64,000 nt of DNA from Muribaculaceae bacterium (GCA_017548365.1 JAFZAC010000033.1:61935-125934), one strand, 5' to 3'; counted from the first letter of the stretch, positions 25,001 to 35,169 are shown. The notes: generated by a model from the letters alone, not told the origin. Program-made: numbers and translations.

Positions 25001-27718
25001 TTACTTTCCTTCTACTGCTGCCTGAGCTGCTGCAAGGCGTGCGATGGGCACACGGTAAGGACTGCAAGAAACGTAGTCCATGCCGAGGCCTGCGCAGAAC
25101 TTCACACTCGAAGGCTCACCACCGTGCTCGCCACAGATACCTACCTTGAGTTCGGGCTTAGTGGCACGACCCTTCTTGGTTCCCATCTCAACGAGTTGGC
25201 CAACGCCTTCCTGATCGAGGACTGCGAATGGATCAACCTTGAGGATACCAAGCTCTTTGTACTTGCCAAGGAACTTGGGCGCGTCGTCGCGCGAGTAACC
25301 GAAGGTCATCTGGGTGAGGTCGTTGGTACCGAACGAGAAGAAGTCGGCAACCTTAGCGATTTGGTCGGCAACGAGAGCTGCACGTGGAATCTCAATCATG
25401 GTACCTACCTTGTAGGCAACAGTTTCGCCACGCTCGGCAAATACCTTCTGTGCGGTCTCGTTGATAATGCGAGCCTGCATGTCAATCTCGGGAAGAACAC
25501 CTACCAGAGGAACCATAATCTCGGGATGAACGTCGATGCCACGAGCCTTCACGTTAAGTGCGGCCTCGATGATGGCACGAGCCTGCATCTCGGTGATTTC
25601 AGGATAAGTACAGCCCAGACGGCAACCGCGGTGGCCGAGCATTGGGTTGAACTCCTCAAGGTTAGCGCAAACGTTCTTTACCTCATCGAGAGTGATACCG
25701 AGTTCCTCGGCAAGCTCCTTCTGAGTTGCGAGCTGGTGGGGTACGAACTCATGCAAGGGAGGATCGAGCAGGCGGATGGTAACTCCATAACCGTCCATTG
25801 CCTCGAAGATGCCCTCGAAGTCGCCACGCTGCAATGGCAGCAGCTTGTCGAGTGCTACACGGCGGCTCTCCTCGTCGCTGGCGATAATCATCTCACGCAT
25901 AGCTTTGATGCGGTCGCCCTCGAAGAACATGTGCTCGGTACGGCACAGACCGATACCCTTGGCACCAAACTTGCGAGCAACCTTAGCGTCACGTGGTGAG
26001 TCGGCGTTGGTGCGAACGTACATCTTGCTGTACTTCTCAGCCAGATTCATGATAGCAGCGAAGTCACCGCTCATGTCGGCGTCAACGGTCGATACGAGAC
26101 CCTCGTAAACCTCGCCAGTGCTACCGTTCAATGAAATCCAGTCACCTTCGTGGTAAACCTTGCCACTCATCTCAACGGTCTTGTTCTTGTAGTCTACAAG
26201 AATCTCGCCAGCACCCGAAACGCAGCAGCGGCCCATACCGCGAGCTACAACAGCTGCATGGCTGGTCATACCACCGCGGGCGGTAAGGATACCTTGAGCT
26301 ACGCTCATACCGCGGAGGTCCTCAGGAGAGGTCTCCAGACGAACAAGGATGACGCGTTTGTTGCGCTGTGCCCATGCCTCGGCGTCGTCGGCAAAGAATA
26401 CGATGTGACCAGTTGCAGCACCAGGACTTGCGGGAAGACCTTTAGCGACAACCTTGGCAGTCTTCATTGCCGAAGCGTCGAATACTGGGTGAAGAAGCTC
26501 GTCGAGTTTCTCAGGCTCCATGCGCTTGAGAACGGTTTTCTCGTCAATCTTGCCCTCACGCAACAGATCCATGGCGATTTTTACCATAGCGGCACCGGTG
26601 CGCTTGCCGTTACGAGTCTGTAACAGCCACAGCTTACCGTCCTGGATGGTGAACTCCATATCCTGCATGTCGCGATAGTGCTCCTCGAGGCGGTGCTGAA
26701 TCTCTACCAGCTCCTTAGCGCACTCGGGCATTGACTCCTCGAGAGAGGGGTACTTGCTTGCGCGCTCTTCCTCGCTAATGCCCTGAAGGGCTGCCCAACG
26801 GCGGCTGCCTTCGGTCATAATCTGCTGAGGTGTGCGAACACCGGCAACTACGTCCTCGCCTTGAGCGTTGATGAGGTACTCACCGTTGAACAGGTTCTCA
26901 CCAGTAGCGGCGTCACGCGAGAAGCATACTCCAGTAGCTGAGTTGTTGCCCATGTTACCATAGACCATAGCCTGAACGTTGACAGCGGTGCCATACTCCT
27001 CGGGGATGCGGTTCATCTGGCGATAAAGGATAGCGCGCTCGTTGTTCCAGCTGTCAAATACAGCGCAGATTGCGCCCCAAAGCTGATCCCAAGCGCTGGT
27101 TGGGAAGTCCTTGCCAGTGTTGTTCTTAACAGCCTCCTTGAAGAGCTTAACCAGAGTCTTGAGATCTTCAACCTCAAGCTCAGTGTCAAACTTCACGCCC
27201 TTGTCGGCTTTAACCTTCTCGATAATCTCTTCGAATGGGTCGATGTCGGTTTTGTTCTCAGGCTTCATGCCAAGTACTACGTCACCATACATCTGAACGA
27301 AACGGCGGTAGCTGTCCCAAGCAAAACGGGGATTTCCACTCTTCTCGGCAAGTGTAGCAGCAACCTCGTCGTTGATACCCAAGTTCAACACGGTGTCCAT
27401 CATACCAGGCATCGAAACGGGAGCGCCAGAGCGTACCGATACGAGCTGGGGGTTGCTAGGATCGTTGAACTTGTTGCCAGTGAGGCTCTCGATGTGAGCT
27501 ATTGACTTCTCAACGTCACCCTTGATGAGTTTGATAACTTCGTCGCGTCCCTTCTCGTTGTAGAGGCGACACATTTCAGTGGTGATAGTGAAACCTGGAG
27601 GTACAGGTACACCAATGAGGTTCATCTCGGCCAGGTTAGCACCTTTTCCTCCCAGGAGGTCTCTCATGTCGGCACTACCTTCTGCTTTACCGTTACCGAA
27701 AGTGTAGATTGTCTTCAT
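25001..27718 (-). CDS. ppdK: Pyruvate, phosphate dikinase
   Basis: Interconverts pyruvate + ATP + Pi and phosphoenolpyruvate + AMP + PPi in the cytoplasm; in anaerobic Bacteroidota it can run in glycolytic or gluconeogenic direction. 905 residues, normal length. An N-terminal ATP-grasp domain opens with GGKGANLAEM. The swivelling phospho-His domain has GGMTSHAAVVARGMG, with catalytic His487 and the regulatory Thr two residues before it. The PEP/pyruvate barrel holds GLCRTEHMFF, FGTNDLTQMTFG and the catalytic Cys in GICGEHGGEP. It is monocistronic with a leader of about 115 bases. Codon use is strongly biased, as in highly expressed genes. Confidence 0.97.
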   Translation of the reverse strand: MKTIYTFGNGKAEGSADMRDLLGGKGANLAEMNLIGVPVPPGFTITTEMCRLYNEKGRDEVIKLIKGDVEKSIAHIESLTGNKFNDPSNPQLVSVRSGAPVSMPGMMDTVLNLGINDEVAATLAEKSGNPRFAWDSYRRFVQMYGDVVLGMKPENKTDIDPFEEIIEKVKADKGVKFDTELEVEDLKTLVKLFKEAVKNNTGKDFPTSAWDQLWGAICAVFDSWNNERAILYRQMNRIPEEYGTAVNVQAMVYGNMGNNSATGVCFSRDAATGENLFNGEYLINAQGEDVVAGVRTPQQIMTEGSRRWAALQGISEEERASKYPSLEESMPECAKELVEIQHRLEEHYRDMQDMEFTIQDGKLWLLQTRNGKRTGAAMVKIAMDLLREGKIDEKTVLKRMEPEKLDELLHPVFDASAMKTAKVVAKGLPASPGAATGHIVFFADDAEAWAQRNKRVILVRLETSPEDLRGMSVAQGILTARGGMTSHAAVVARGMGRCCVSGAGEILVDYKNKTVEMSGKVYHEGDWISLNGSTGEVYEGLVSTVDADMSGDFAAIMNLAEKYSKMYVRTNADSPRDAKVARKFGAKGIGLCRTEHMFFEGDRIKAMREMIIASDEESRRVALDKLLPLQRGDFEGIFEAMDGYGVTIRLLDPPLHEFVPHQLATQKELAEELGITLDEVKNVCANLEEFNPMLGHRGCRLGCTYPEITEMQARAIIEAALNVKARGIDVHPEIMVPLVGVLPEIDMQARIINETAQKVFAERGETVAYKVGTMIEIPRAALVADQIAKVADFFSFGTNDLTQMTFGYSRDDAPKFLGKYKELGILKVDPFAVLDQEGVGQLVEMGTKKGRATKPELKVGICGEHGGEPSSVKFCAGLGMDYVSCSPYRVPIARLAAAQAAVEGK

Positions 27719-27831
27719 CTTTTAGAATAAAATTAAAATATAAAATTGAAATAGTTTAGAATGGTTCATTTAAATACCTGAGCAGCAATAGATTCAAGCA
27801 TCCTTGCGCCAGGTTTGCAATTTTTCAAGTG

Positions 27832-27839
27832 CAAAGGTA
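27832..27839 (-). promoter_or_regulatory. -7 box for ppdK
   Basis: Minus-strand TACCTTTG matches TAnnTTTG, about 115 bases before the ATG. Confidence 0.5.
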
Positions 27840-28025
27840 GTGAAAAATCCTTGATTATTATTAATTATTTATTAATTTTAAAAAACTAAATTATGCAATC
27901 CTTTGAATTTGCAAAAACGTGAAAACTAACGAGGTTGCGTTCCGCGCGCAATAACCACTGAAATGTCTACAACCTGAGGAAAATCCGTGAAGCCTCATAG
28001 AAACGACAAAAAAGGCACGAAGATA

Positions 28026-28057
28026 TTTGCAAAAATGTTCTGTATTCGCTAACTTTG
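28026..28057 (+). promoter_or_regulatory. Promoter of the alpha-2-macroglobulin gene
   Basis: TTTG (28026-28029), 20 bases, TAACTTTG (28050-28057): a full consensus match ending about 28 bases before the start. Confidence 0.75.
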
Positions 28058-28085
28058 CGATGTTATCAAGAAAGGGCTTATGTTT

Positions 28086-31000
28086 ATGAGAAACAGGATA
28101 ATTACTTTATTTGTCGTAATGCTTGTGATGTCGTTCACAGCATTTGCGCAGGATGCGCCCAATTTCGCTTTCCCCAGGAAGGTTAGTGCCGAGGCATTGA
28201 CGCAGCTTTACAATGCACTCAAGAGTGGCGACGGCAAGGTGGTAGTCGATGCGCTAGTACGCTATTCTCTGGCACAAAGCAGCATCTCAAAGCAAAAAAT
28301 GGACTCCATTATGCCTCGCATTGAGCAAGTGGCACAACAAGAACGACGTCTTGACATCAAGGCTCTACTTTATCACCTCGAAGCCAGTGTGCTTTACAGT
28401 TACTATAACAGGTATGGGGGGCAGAAAGAGATTGTCGACACCTTGCCAAGTCGTTATGAGCGTTGGAGCAAAGGGCAAATAAATGATAAACTTCATGAAC
28501 TGGTCAACCTGTCACTAAATGATGAGAAGACACTGCTCGGTTGCCCGCTGCGCAATTATTCAGACATAATCAAGGAGGACAGCTTGGGCATGTGCAAGTC
28601 TCTTTTCCAGTTCTTGGCACTTCAAGGTTATCTCATGGTTAATGAGGATGATGTGCTGCGACGATTGATGGTAAACTGCGATCCAGGTAGTGAACTTCAC
28701 ATGCTGGCAGTGAAAACATCGCTAATGTCGCCATTGCATCTTGAGTTTCTAGGTGTGGAAGAACCGATGAATGGGAGCGAGGTGGCAGAGCTCTATTATG
28801 ATAAATACAAGGCAAGTGAGAGTGCCGGCATGCTTCTTCCCGAGATTGATGATGAGGAACTCTGGGAGGATTATGTGGCTCGTTATCCTAATGGTCGCCA
28901 CACTCCAGCTGTGAAAAACAAAATATCGCGATTAAAAACCAAATCTTTGAAAGTGAGGCCCATAGGGGAATGTACCCCACGCGATTCAATTAAGCTATGG
29001 GTTGATAGCAAGAATGTGGATGCCTTCAAGCTGAACTTTTACCGCATTAACGATGATGTTAAGGACCAACACAGCTACAAAGAGGATGACCTTACCCTTG
29101 TACTGACTAAAGAAATAACAGTTGATGAGAATGTAGATTATTATATGCTACCCCCACAGCCCTACGGTAGATATTTGGTTGATTATTCATTCAATGATGA
29201 ATTCGGACAAGAAGTGAGCCGAGGTGATGAAATAGAATGTTCTACGATTAATGTCCACGACTTGATGTTAATGGGCTTTAGCTACAAGGATAAAGAAGAT
29301 GATGTGCATAGCCTGCTTGCTGTTGACATGACGAGTGGAGCCCCAGTTACAGGAGCAACTGTGAGTGCCAAAGGGTGGACCGGCGTGAGCAATGGCGATG
29401 GAATGGTAACACATCGGGGCGATTTTTTATTTGAAACTTCCTATCAAGCGTCGAAAGGAGAAGACAAGTGGGGAAGAGGCTTTAATATGTTCACTGAATA
29501 TTATGATGAGGAAAACACCCGTGCCGACTTTTACACTAATCTCTCAATCTTCCGTCCCGGTGAGACGGTGAACTTTGTGGGAATTGTATATAGTATCTCA
29601 CCAAAGTATCGCAAGCCCGTTGCTGACAAAGAGGTGGTTGTTGAACTTCGTGATCCTAATAGTGAACTTGTTGAAGAAATACGTCTTGTGAGTGACAATT
29701 TGGGGCGTGTGGAAGGGACTTTTATTTTGCCTAAGGATAGGATGAATGGCGATTATAGAATTATTTGCAAGCAGGACAAATCTCATGTCTTGGTAAACAA
29801 CTATATTAAGGTGAGTGAATACAAGATACCCACTTTCATGGTCGATTTAGACGAGCAGCATCCTTATCATCTTGGCGAAGATGTGGTGATTGGCGGCACT
29901 GTTATCAGCTATAGCGGAATGCCCATATCCGGAGCTAAGGTATCACTTGAAGTGGAATATAATTCATGGCGTTTTGAAGAACGAGAATTGCCCGACACTA
30001 CACTTGTGACCGATGCTAATGGTCGATTTGAGCTTAAAATACCCGCCGATTGTTTCAATGTGCCAGAGAAAAAAATATTGGGCGATAGCGATTATGTTAA
30101 TGATAATACCGATTTTTATAGCTATAGCGTTGAGGCAGTTAATGACCAAGGCGAGATGTGCGAGAGCGGAGGCATTTTTGAGGTTATACTAAAGGCTGCC
30201 ACAAGTGTAGAAGCCGAGAAGGCTGAAATTTTGCTTGATGGCAATAAGGCGGACTTCCCAGCCAAATTGTCGAGCAATACCAATGAAGTTGTGCCCGTCT
30301 TATACAAGCTGCTGAAACCCGATGGTCAAGAGGTGTTTAGTGGCGAGGTGATGAGCAACAATCTCAAGGTTGACTGGAACAAACTTCCCTCGGGGATATA
30401 TGACTTTGAAGTGTGGACTGCAACCGACACTATTCACGACACGAGTGAGGTTCTGCTCTACCGCCTTACCGATAAGCATTGCTATCTTGAAGATACCCCA
30501 TTATGGTTAATGCCAGGAGGTTCCAAGGTTGCTAAGAATGGCAAGGGCGAGGTGCTGATTGGCACCTCGGTCAAGGAGTCACATATCTATTATATCGCAT
30601 CAACAAGCGATGGCATTATTTCCAGTGGATGGCTACATTACAAGCCAGGAATTCACAAGTTCGCCCTAAAGTTGCCCAAAAATCTGCAAGAAGCAGTTAA
30701 AGTGAATTTCTATAATGTTTATAATAAGGCCTTTAGTGACGAAGGTGTTCAACTGCAACCAATAGCTCCACCTGTTAAGTTGGATGTTAAGATAGAGAGT
30801 TTCCGCAACAAGCTTGTTCCAGGAGATAAAGAGCGATGGTCGTTCACTCTAATCGACAACAAGAATAATAAGCAGCAAGGTGCCTTGATGCTTGAAATGG
30901 TCGATAAGGCTATCGATGACTTGTATTCTAATGAATGGTCTGCTGAGTTTGACATGTGGGATGAACCTTTATTCAATTTCCAAGCACAAGATATTTACGC

Positions 31001-33812
31001 CGGTGCTTTTTACGGAGGTCCTCAACTCTATTGGCACCGACCGTGGCTTGAGGAACGCAAGATTTTAGTGCCAAAACTTAACACCTATCATCGTGGTTGG
31101 TTTAATGTTATGACCATCGACGGCATTGGTTTTGGACTGAAAAGCACAAAGGTGACAAGTTGTGACAGCACTGGTTACACTGTCACAGGGTGGGTCTATT
31201 ATGATGAAGATTTTGAACCAATAATTGGCGCTAATGTGTATGAAAAAGAAAGGCCTATTCATAGCACGGCAACCGATATGGATGGCAAGTTCACGCTGGT
31301 CGTGCCATCGTTGAACGGTTCAATTTTAGTCAGGTACATTGGAACAAAAGACTATGAGTTGAAGCTGTCGTCATTGCCTCAGGTAATTCTCTTGGGCGAA
31401 GATGATGAGACTGCGCTCCAAGAAGTTGTTGTAACTGGCTATGGTGTTGAGAGCAAGCGACTTTATACTGGCTCTTCAACTGCCGATGTGGGAAAACTTC
31501 TTGAAGGCCGTGCGGCAGGTGTTTCGGTGAGTGATGAAGATGATGAAGAAGTTAATTCTCAGAAAGTCACAGAACTGAATATTGTTGCTGATGAGAATGT
31601 GAGTGAAAATAGCAAAAAAGATGCTCGCAAAGCCTTGTTGCAACAAATCAAGGCACGCGAGCTAGGAGTGAAAACCGCACTGTGGAAACCCATGCTAACA
31701 ACCGATGAGAATGGTCGATTGACGGTAGAGTTCACTGTTCCCGAGAATAACTCAATATGGATAGTGCAGGCAATTGCCTATAACAAGGACATGATAAGTG
31801 GAAGCCGGCATGAGGAGGTAGTAACTAGTCGTCCACTTATGGTGAAGCCTGTTGCGCCTCGTTTCCTGCGTCATGGCGACAAGGTGACGCTTAAGGCACA
31901 GGTGCAGAATGCCGATGACACCACAGCCACGGTTGATGCTGTGGTCGAGATGTTTGATTTGAACACCAATGCCGTGCTTCACTCTGCCAGTGAGCAGCTA
32001 ACTCTCTCGCCACAAGAGACCCGCAACGTGGAGATCACTTGGACTGTTCCCGACACTCTCGCCCTGGTGGGCATGCGTGTGAAAGCGGCAACTGAGCGTT
32101 GGGGCGATGGCGAGCAGCTTGCAATTCCCGTGCTCGAGGCAGTTAGCCCCGTGATTGAGGCGAAACCGTTCTATATTGAACCAGGCATGAGTGGCAATAT
32201 CACAATCCCGACTTATCCCGAAGGGGCAAAAGTGAGCATCGAGACTTGCGAAAATCCATTGTGGTATACTGTCACGACTCTGCCCACAATCTATGGTGAT
32301 AGCGACAACGACAAGATTGCTACCTGTATTGCTCACAGTCTCTATGCGCAAAGCGTGGCTCAAGACCTTGCGGGCTGCGAACCCAAGATTGCCTCTGCCA
32401 TCCGTTCATGGCAGGGCGACAGCACTGTGACATCGATGCTGCGTATGAATCCCTCACTAAAGATTGGCGACTTAATGGCATCGCCATTTGTGGGGGCTGC
32501 AAAGCGCGAATCGTTGAGAATGCAGCAATTGAGTAACCTCTTAGACACCACTAAGATGAACGCTGAGCATGAACGACTGGTTAAGGCGCTTGGCAACCTC
32601 CAGCAGAGCGATGGTGGCTGGGCTTGGTTCAACTATCCAGGCTGCGAGTCCTCGCTATGGACCACGATGGATGTGCTGCAACTCATTGGCGAGCAGATGA
32701 TGATAACCACCAACTTGAGTGACACCACGTTGAACAGCATGGTACGGCGCGCTGTGCGTTATTGCGATAAGACTATAGAAGATGATCTCAAGGGAGGCGA
32801 TAATGTTAATTACATGGCATTTGCCTATGTGCGCTCATTCTTCCCACAAGTTAAGATGGACAAGACCGCCAAGGCACTATATGACCGCAGCATCAAGGCT
32901 GTCGCCAAGCGATGGCAGGACTACTCGCTAATCGACCGTGCCTATGCCGCTATCGTGCTTGCACGCAATGGCAAAGAAGCCGAGGCTCGCAAGATTGTGC
33001 AGTCACTTCGCGAGCATGCCATCACCGACCAATGGGGCATGCATTGGGATAACCTGCAAGAGGGATATGCTGCTTGGTATGATAAAGTTACACTCACAGC
33101 TCGAGTGCTCGAGGCAATGGCTCTGGTTGACCCACAAGAGAGCGAAATACACCAGATTCACAAGTGGCTGCTGCTCATGAAGCAGAGCAACGATTGGGGC
33201 TCTAGCAGCATGGCAGCTCAAGCGGTTTATGCCTTGCTCACCACGGGCGATGGTAACGACTGGATGACCGACTCGCTGGGCTACTCGGTGCGTGAGGTCG
33301 CATCCGGCAGTTCTATTAACTTCAATCAAAAAGCCCATCCACAATGGGGAGCAGTCTATGCCGCCTATTCGGCCCCGATGGAAAGCGTCAAAGCTTCTAG
33401 CACCGATGATATTAGCATAACTAAGCGCATGATGCGCTATGGAAAGGATGGCAAGCTCGAGGATTTCACAACGCTAAAGGTGGGTGATAAGGTGCAGGTG
33501 CGCATCACCATCGATGCTGCCAAGGATTTGGACTATGTGACCGTAAGCGACGAGCGTGCAGCTTGCTTTGAGCCTGTTGACAAAACTTCTGACTACAAAT
33601 ATAGTGAGGGTATGTTCTACTATAACGAGGTTAAGGATAGTAAGACCAACCTCTTTATCAGTAGCATTCGCCGTGGCGTCCACACTGTTACTTACGATGT
33701 GATGGTCACCAATGTGGGCACCTTTGCGGCTGGTGTAGCACAAGCCCAGAGCCAATACTCTCCACAAGCAGTTGCTCACACTGCTGCTGCAACCATTGTG
33801 GTTGAGAAGTGA
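28086..33812 (+). CDS. Alpha-2-macroglobulin-family protein with an embedded SusC-like N-terminal segment
   Basis: 1908 residues from ATG 28086 (an in-frame ATG at 28080 adds two). Signal peptide to about residue 22 (FTAFA). After an N-terminal helical region come several macroglobulin (MG) domains (about 290-950). An insert at about 1030-1155 has a carboxypeptidase-regulatory-like fold (EPIIGANVYE, DMDGKFTLVVP, VRYIGTKDY) and then LQEVVVTGYGVESKR...TGSS...LLEGRAAGVSV, the junction typical of SusC/TonB-receptor plugs. The A2M domain (LWKPMLTTDENGRLTVEFTVPENN) and an alpha-toroid (thioester-domain-like) follow. The CxEQ thioester is absent. Such proteins are thought to trap proteases or shape surface processes; the barrel that a SusC plug would close is missing. 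Monocistronic. Confidence 0.9.
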   Translation: MRNRIITLFVVMLVMSFTAFAQDAPNFAFPRKVSAEALTQLYNALKSGDGKVVVDALVRYSLAQSSISKQKMDSIMPRIEQVAQQERRLDIKALLYHLEASVLYSYYNRYGGQKEIVDTLPSRYERWSKGQINDKLHELVNLSLNDEKTLLGCPLRNYSDIIKEDSLGMCKSLFQFLALQGYLMVNEDDVLRRLMVNCDPGSELHMLAVKTSLMSPLHLEFLGVEEPMNGSEVAELYYDKYKASESAGMLLPEIDDEELWEDYVARYPNGRHTPAVKNKISRLKTKSLKVRPIGECTPRDSIKLWVDSKNVDAFKLNFYRINDDVKDQHSYKEDDLTLVLTKEITVDENVDYYMLPPQPYGRYLVDYSFNDEFGQEVSRGDEIECSTINVHDLMLMGFSYKDKEDDVHSLLAVDMTSGAPVTGATVSAKGWTGVSNGDGMVTHRGDFLFETSYQASKGEDKWGRGFNMFTEYYDEENTRADFYTNLSIFRPGETVNFVGIVYSISPKYRKPVADKEVVVELRDPNSELVEEIRLVSDNLGRVEGTFILPKDRMNGDYRIICKQDKSHVLVNNYIKVSEYKIPTFMVDLDEQHPYHLGEDVVIGGTVISYSGMPISGAKVSLEVEYNSWRFEERELPDTTLVTDANGRFELKIPADCFNVPEKKILGDSDYVNDNTDFYSYSVEAVNDQGEMCESGGIFEVILKAATSVEAEKAEILLDGNKADFPAKLSSNTNEVVPVLYKLLKPDGQEVFSGEVMSNNLKVDWNKLPSGIYDFEVWTATDTIHDTSEVLLYRLTDKHCYLEDTPLWLMPGGSKVAKNGKGEVLIGTSVKESHIYYIASTSDGIISSGWLHYKPGIHKFALKLPKNLQEAVKVNFYNVYNKAFSDEGVQLQPIAPPVKLDVKIESFRNKLVPGDKERWSFTLIDNKNNKQQGALMLEMVDKAIDDLYSNEWSAEFDMWDEPLFNFQAQDIYAGAFYGGPQLYWHRPWLEERKILVPKLNTYHRGWFNVMTIDGIGFGLKSTKVTSCDSTGYTVTGWVYYDEDFEPIIGANVYEKERPIHSTATDMDGKFTLVVPSLNGSILVRYIGTKDYELKLSSLPQVILLGEDDETALQEVVVTGYGVESKRLYTGSSTADVGKLLEGRAAGVSVSDEDDEEVNSQKVTELNIVADENVSENSKKDARKALLQQIKARELGVKTALWKPMLTTDENGRLTVEFTVPENNSIWIVQAIAYNKDMISGSRHEEVVTSRPLMVKPVAPRFLRHGDKVTLKAQVQNADDTTATVDAVVEMFDLNTNAVLHSASEQLTLSPQETRNVEITWTVPDTLALVGMRVKAATERWGDGEQLAIPVLEAVSPVIEAKPFYIEPGMSGNITIPTYPEGAKVSIETCENPLWYTVTTLPTIYGDSDNDKIATCIAHSLYAQSVAQDLAGCEPKIASAIRSWQGDSTVTSMLRMNPSLKIGDLMASPFVGAAKRESLRMQQLSNLLDTTKMNAEHERLVKALGNLQQSDGGWAWFNYPGCESSLWTTMDVLQLIGEQMMITTNLSDTTLNSMVRRAVRYCDKTIEDDLKGGDNVNYMAFAYVRSFFPQVKMDKTAKALYDRSIKAVAKRWQDYSLIDRAYAAIVLARNGKEAEARKIVQSLREHAITDQWGMHWDNLQEGYAAWYDKVTLTARVLEAMALVDPQESEIHQIHKWLLLMKQSNDWGSSSMAAQAVYALLTTGDGNDWMTDSLGYSVREVASGSSINFNQKAHPQWGAVYAAYSAPMESVKASSTDDISITKRMMRYGKDGKLEDFTTLKVGDKVQVRITIDAAKDLDYVTVSDERAACFEPVDKTSDYKYSEGMFYYNEVKDSKTNLFISSIRRGVHTVTYDVMVTNVGTFAAGVAQAQSQYSPQAVAHTAAATIVVEK

Positions 33813-33837
33813 CAATCTAGAATAATAACTGGAACAA

Positions 33838-33876
33838 AAAATAAAGGTTTCAAGTCAATGACAAGAAACCTTTATT
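33838..33876. terminator. Bidirectional terminator between the macroglobulin gene and hup
   Basis: Stem AAATAAAGGTTTC / GAAACCTTTATTT around a 13-base loop. It lies between convergent stops and is flanked by A and T runs. Confidence 0.8.
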
Positions 33877-33898
33877 TCGTTAAATTCTTGCTTGAAGC

Positions 33899-34171
33899 TT
33901 ATTTAACTTTGCCTGCGAGTTCAGCACCTGCTTTGAATTTAACCACTTTCTTAGCTGGGATAGTAATCTTAGCACCAGTGGCGGGGTTAACACCCTGACG
34001 TTTTGCTTTCTTTACTACGTCAAAAGTACCGAAGCCGATAAGAGCAACCTTGTCACCCTTAGCAAGAGCTTTCTCTACTGCGCAAATAGTTGCCTCGAGG
34101 GCAGCCTTGGCTTGAACTTTTGTTAATTTTGCTTCATTAGCAATAGCGTTTACTAATTCTGTTTTGTTCAT
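33899..34171 (-). CDS. HU-family DNA-binding protein
   Basis: 90 residues, the standard length of an HU/IHF subunit. MNKTELVNAIANEAKLTKVQAK opens the helical dimerisation part, GDKVALIGFGTFDVVKKAKR gives the conserved GFGTF core, and GVNPATGAKITIPAKKVVKF is the DNA-inserting beta-arm with its Pro. It bends and compacts DNA as a homodimer or with a paralogue encoded elsewhere. It is a single gene with a near-perfect promoter. Confidence 0.96.
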   Translation of the reverse strand: MNKTELVNAIANEAKLTKVQAKAALEATICAVEKALAKGDKVALIGFGTFDVVKKAKRQGVNPATGAKITIPAKKVVKFKAGAELAGKVK

Positions 34172-34224
34172 AATAATTGATGATTAAATTGTTAACAAAA
34201 TAGTTTTGAATGCTTTTAACATCG

Positions 34225-34255
34225 CAAATATATGAAAACAAATACATTCAGCAAA
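34225..34255 (-). promoter_or_regulatory. Promoter of the HU gene
   Basis: On the minus strand TTTG (34255-34252), 19 bases, TATATTTG (34232-34225): a full consensus match, about 50 bases before the ATG. Confidence 0.75.
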
Positions 34256-34337
34256 AAAAAATGAACTATTTTTTGTTTTTTTTATTAAAAATGGTCATTT
34301 TTCTACTGCTAATTAGTGTTTTCTCGCTATTTTACCT

Positions 34338-34345
34338 TAATTTTG
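34338..34345 (+). promoter_or_regulatory. -7 box for the rhomboid operon
   Basis: TAATTTTG, leaving a leader of about 70 bases before ATG 34420. Confidence 0.5.
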
Positions 34346-34419
34346 TCATCTCAAACGATGCTTTTCCAATAATAAAATATTAGAGAAAAGTGAGTTAAAA
34401 TTAAACTTAATAAGATATT

Positions 34420-35169
34420 ATGAGCGCAAATATTCGCTGGAACACATCGTCAATCCCTGTTGTGACGAAACATCTCATTATTATAAATGTTATATTATGG
34501 ATTGCCACTATCCTTTTGGGTAGTAGAGGGATTGTTGATTTGAACGATTATCTAGCATTGCATTTCTGGAAGGGTAGTGATTTCCATCTGCATCAGATGT
34601 TCACTTATATGTTCATGCATGACTCCAGTGGTTTTTCAACAGGATTTACCCACATATTTTTCAATATGTTCTCCCTGTGGATATTTGGAGTGTTGCTTGA
34701 GCGAGTGATGGGAGCAAAGCGTTTTCTGTTTTTCTACATTACCTGTGGCCTAGGAGCAGGACTTGTGCAAGAGCTCGTATGGCAATTCTCTTGGGAGAGT
34801 GTACTTGCTAGCATAAACAACGTTTCGACCGAAGTAATAACTAACGCAATCTCCTCTGGGGAAATCGATGGTGAGTTTTTGAGTAAATTTTATAATAATC
34901 TAATAACTGTTGGTGCCTCGGGAGCTGTGTTTGGCATCCTGCTTGCATTTGCAATGTTGTTCCCAAACATTCCTCTCTACATTATGTTTATACCCATCCC
35001 AATCAAGGCCAAATGGGCTGTTCTTGGATATGGACTCTTCGAGTTGTTCTTTGGTATAACGGGAACAATGGACCATGTGGCTCATTTTGCTCACCTCGGG
35101 GGAATGCTCTTCGCTTTCATTCTCTTGATGTACTGGAAGAGCAAAGGTTTGATTTATAGAAGACCATGA
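34420..35169 (+). CDS. Rhomboid intramembrane serine protease (first of a tandem pair)
   Basis: 249 residues, six predicted transmembrane helices. The catalytic Ser167 lies in VGASGAVFG and the His in AHFAHLGGM (His225). The oxyanion-side motif THIFFNMFSLW (from about residue 77) is also present. A polar insertion of about 40 residues (about 120-160) separates helices before the GASGA segment, a feature often seen in Bacteroidota rhomboids. It cleaves transmembrane substrates, which are unknown here. Its TGA overlaps the ATG of the second rhomboid (ATGA at 35166), so the two are translationally coupled. Confidence 0.93.
   Translation: MSANIRWNTSSIPVVTKHLIIINVILWIATILLGSRGIVDLNDYLALHFWKGSDFHLHQMFTYMFMHDSSGFSTGFTHIFFNMFSLWIFGVLLERVMGAKRFLFFYITCGLGAGLVQELVWQFSWESVLASINNVSTEVITNAISSGEIDGEFLSKFYNNLITVGASGAVFGILLAFAMLFPNIPLYIMFIPIPIKAKWAVLGYGLFELFFGITGTMDHVAHFAHLGGMLFAFILLMYWKSKGLIYRRP

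Larger units (their letters stand above)
27719..28079. other. Divergent intergenic region, ppdK / alpha-2-macroglobulin
   Basis: No gene seen. It holds the ppdK leader and promoter and the macroglobulin promoter. Between them is a GC-richer patch with weak inverted repeats, e.g. TGAGG / CCTCA and AGGTTG / CAACCT around 27.93-28.0 kb, that I cannot assign. Confidence 0.5.

Noticed and set aside
24995..25999. 334-codon open frame on the plus strand
   Set aside because: Antisense to ppdK, whose strong codon bias keeps the opposite frame open.
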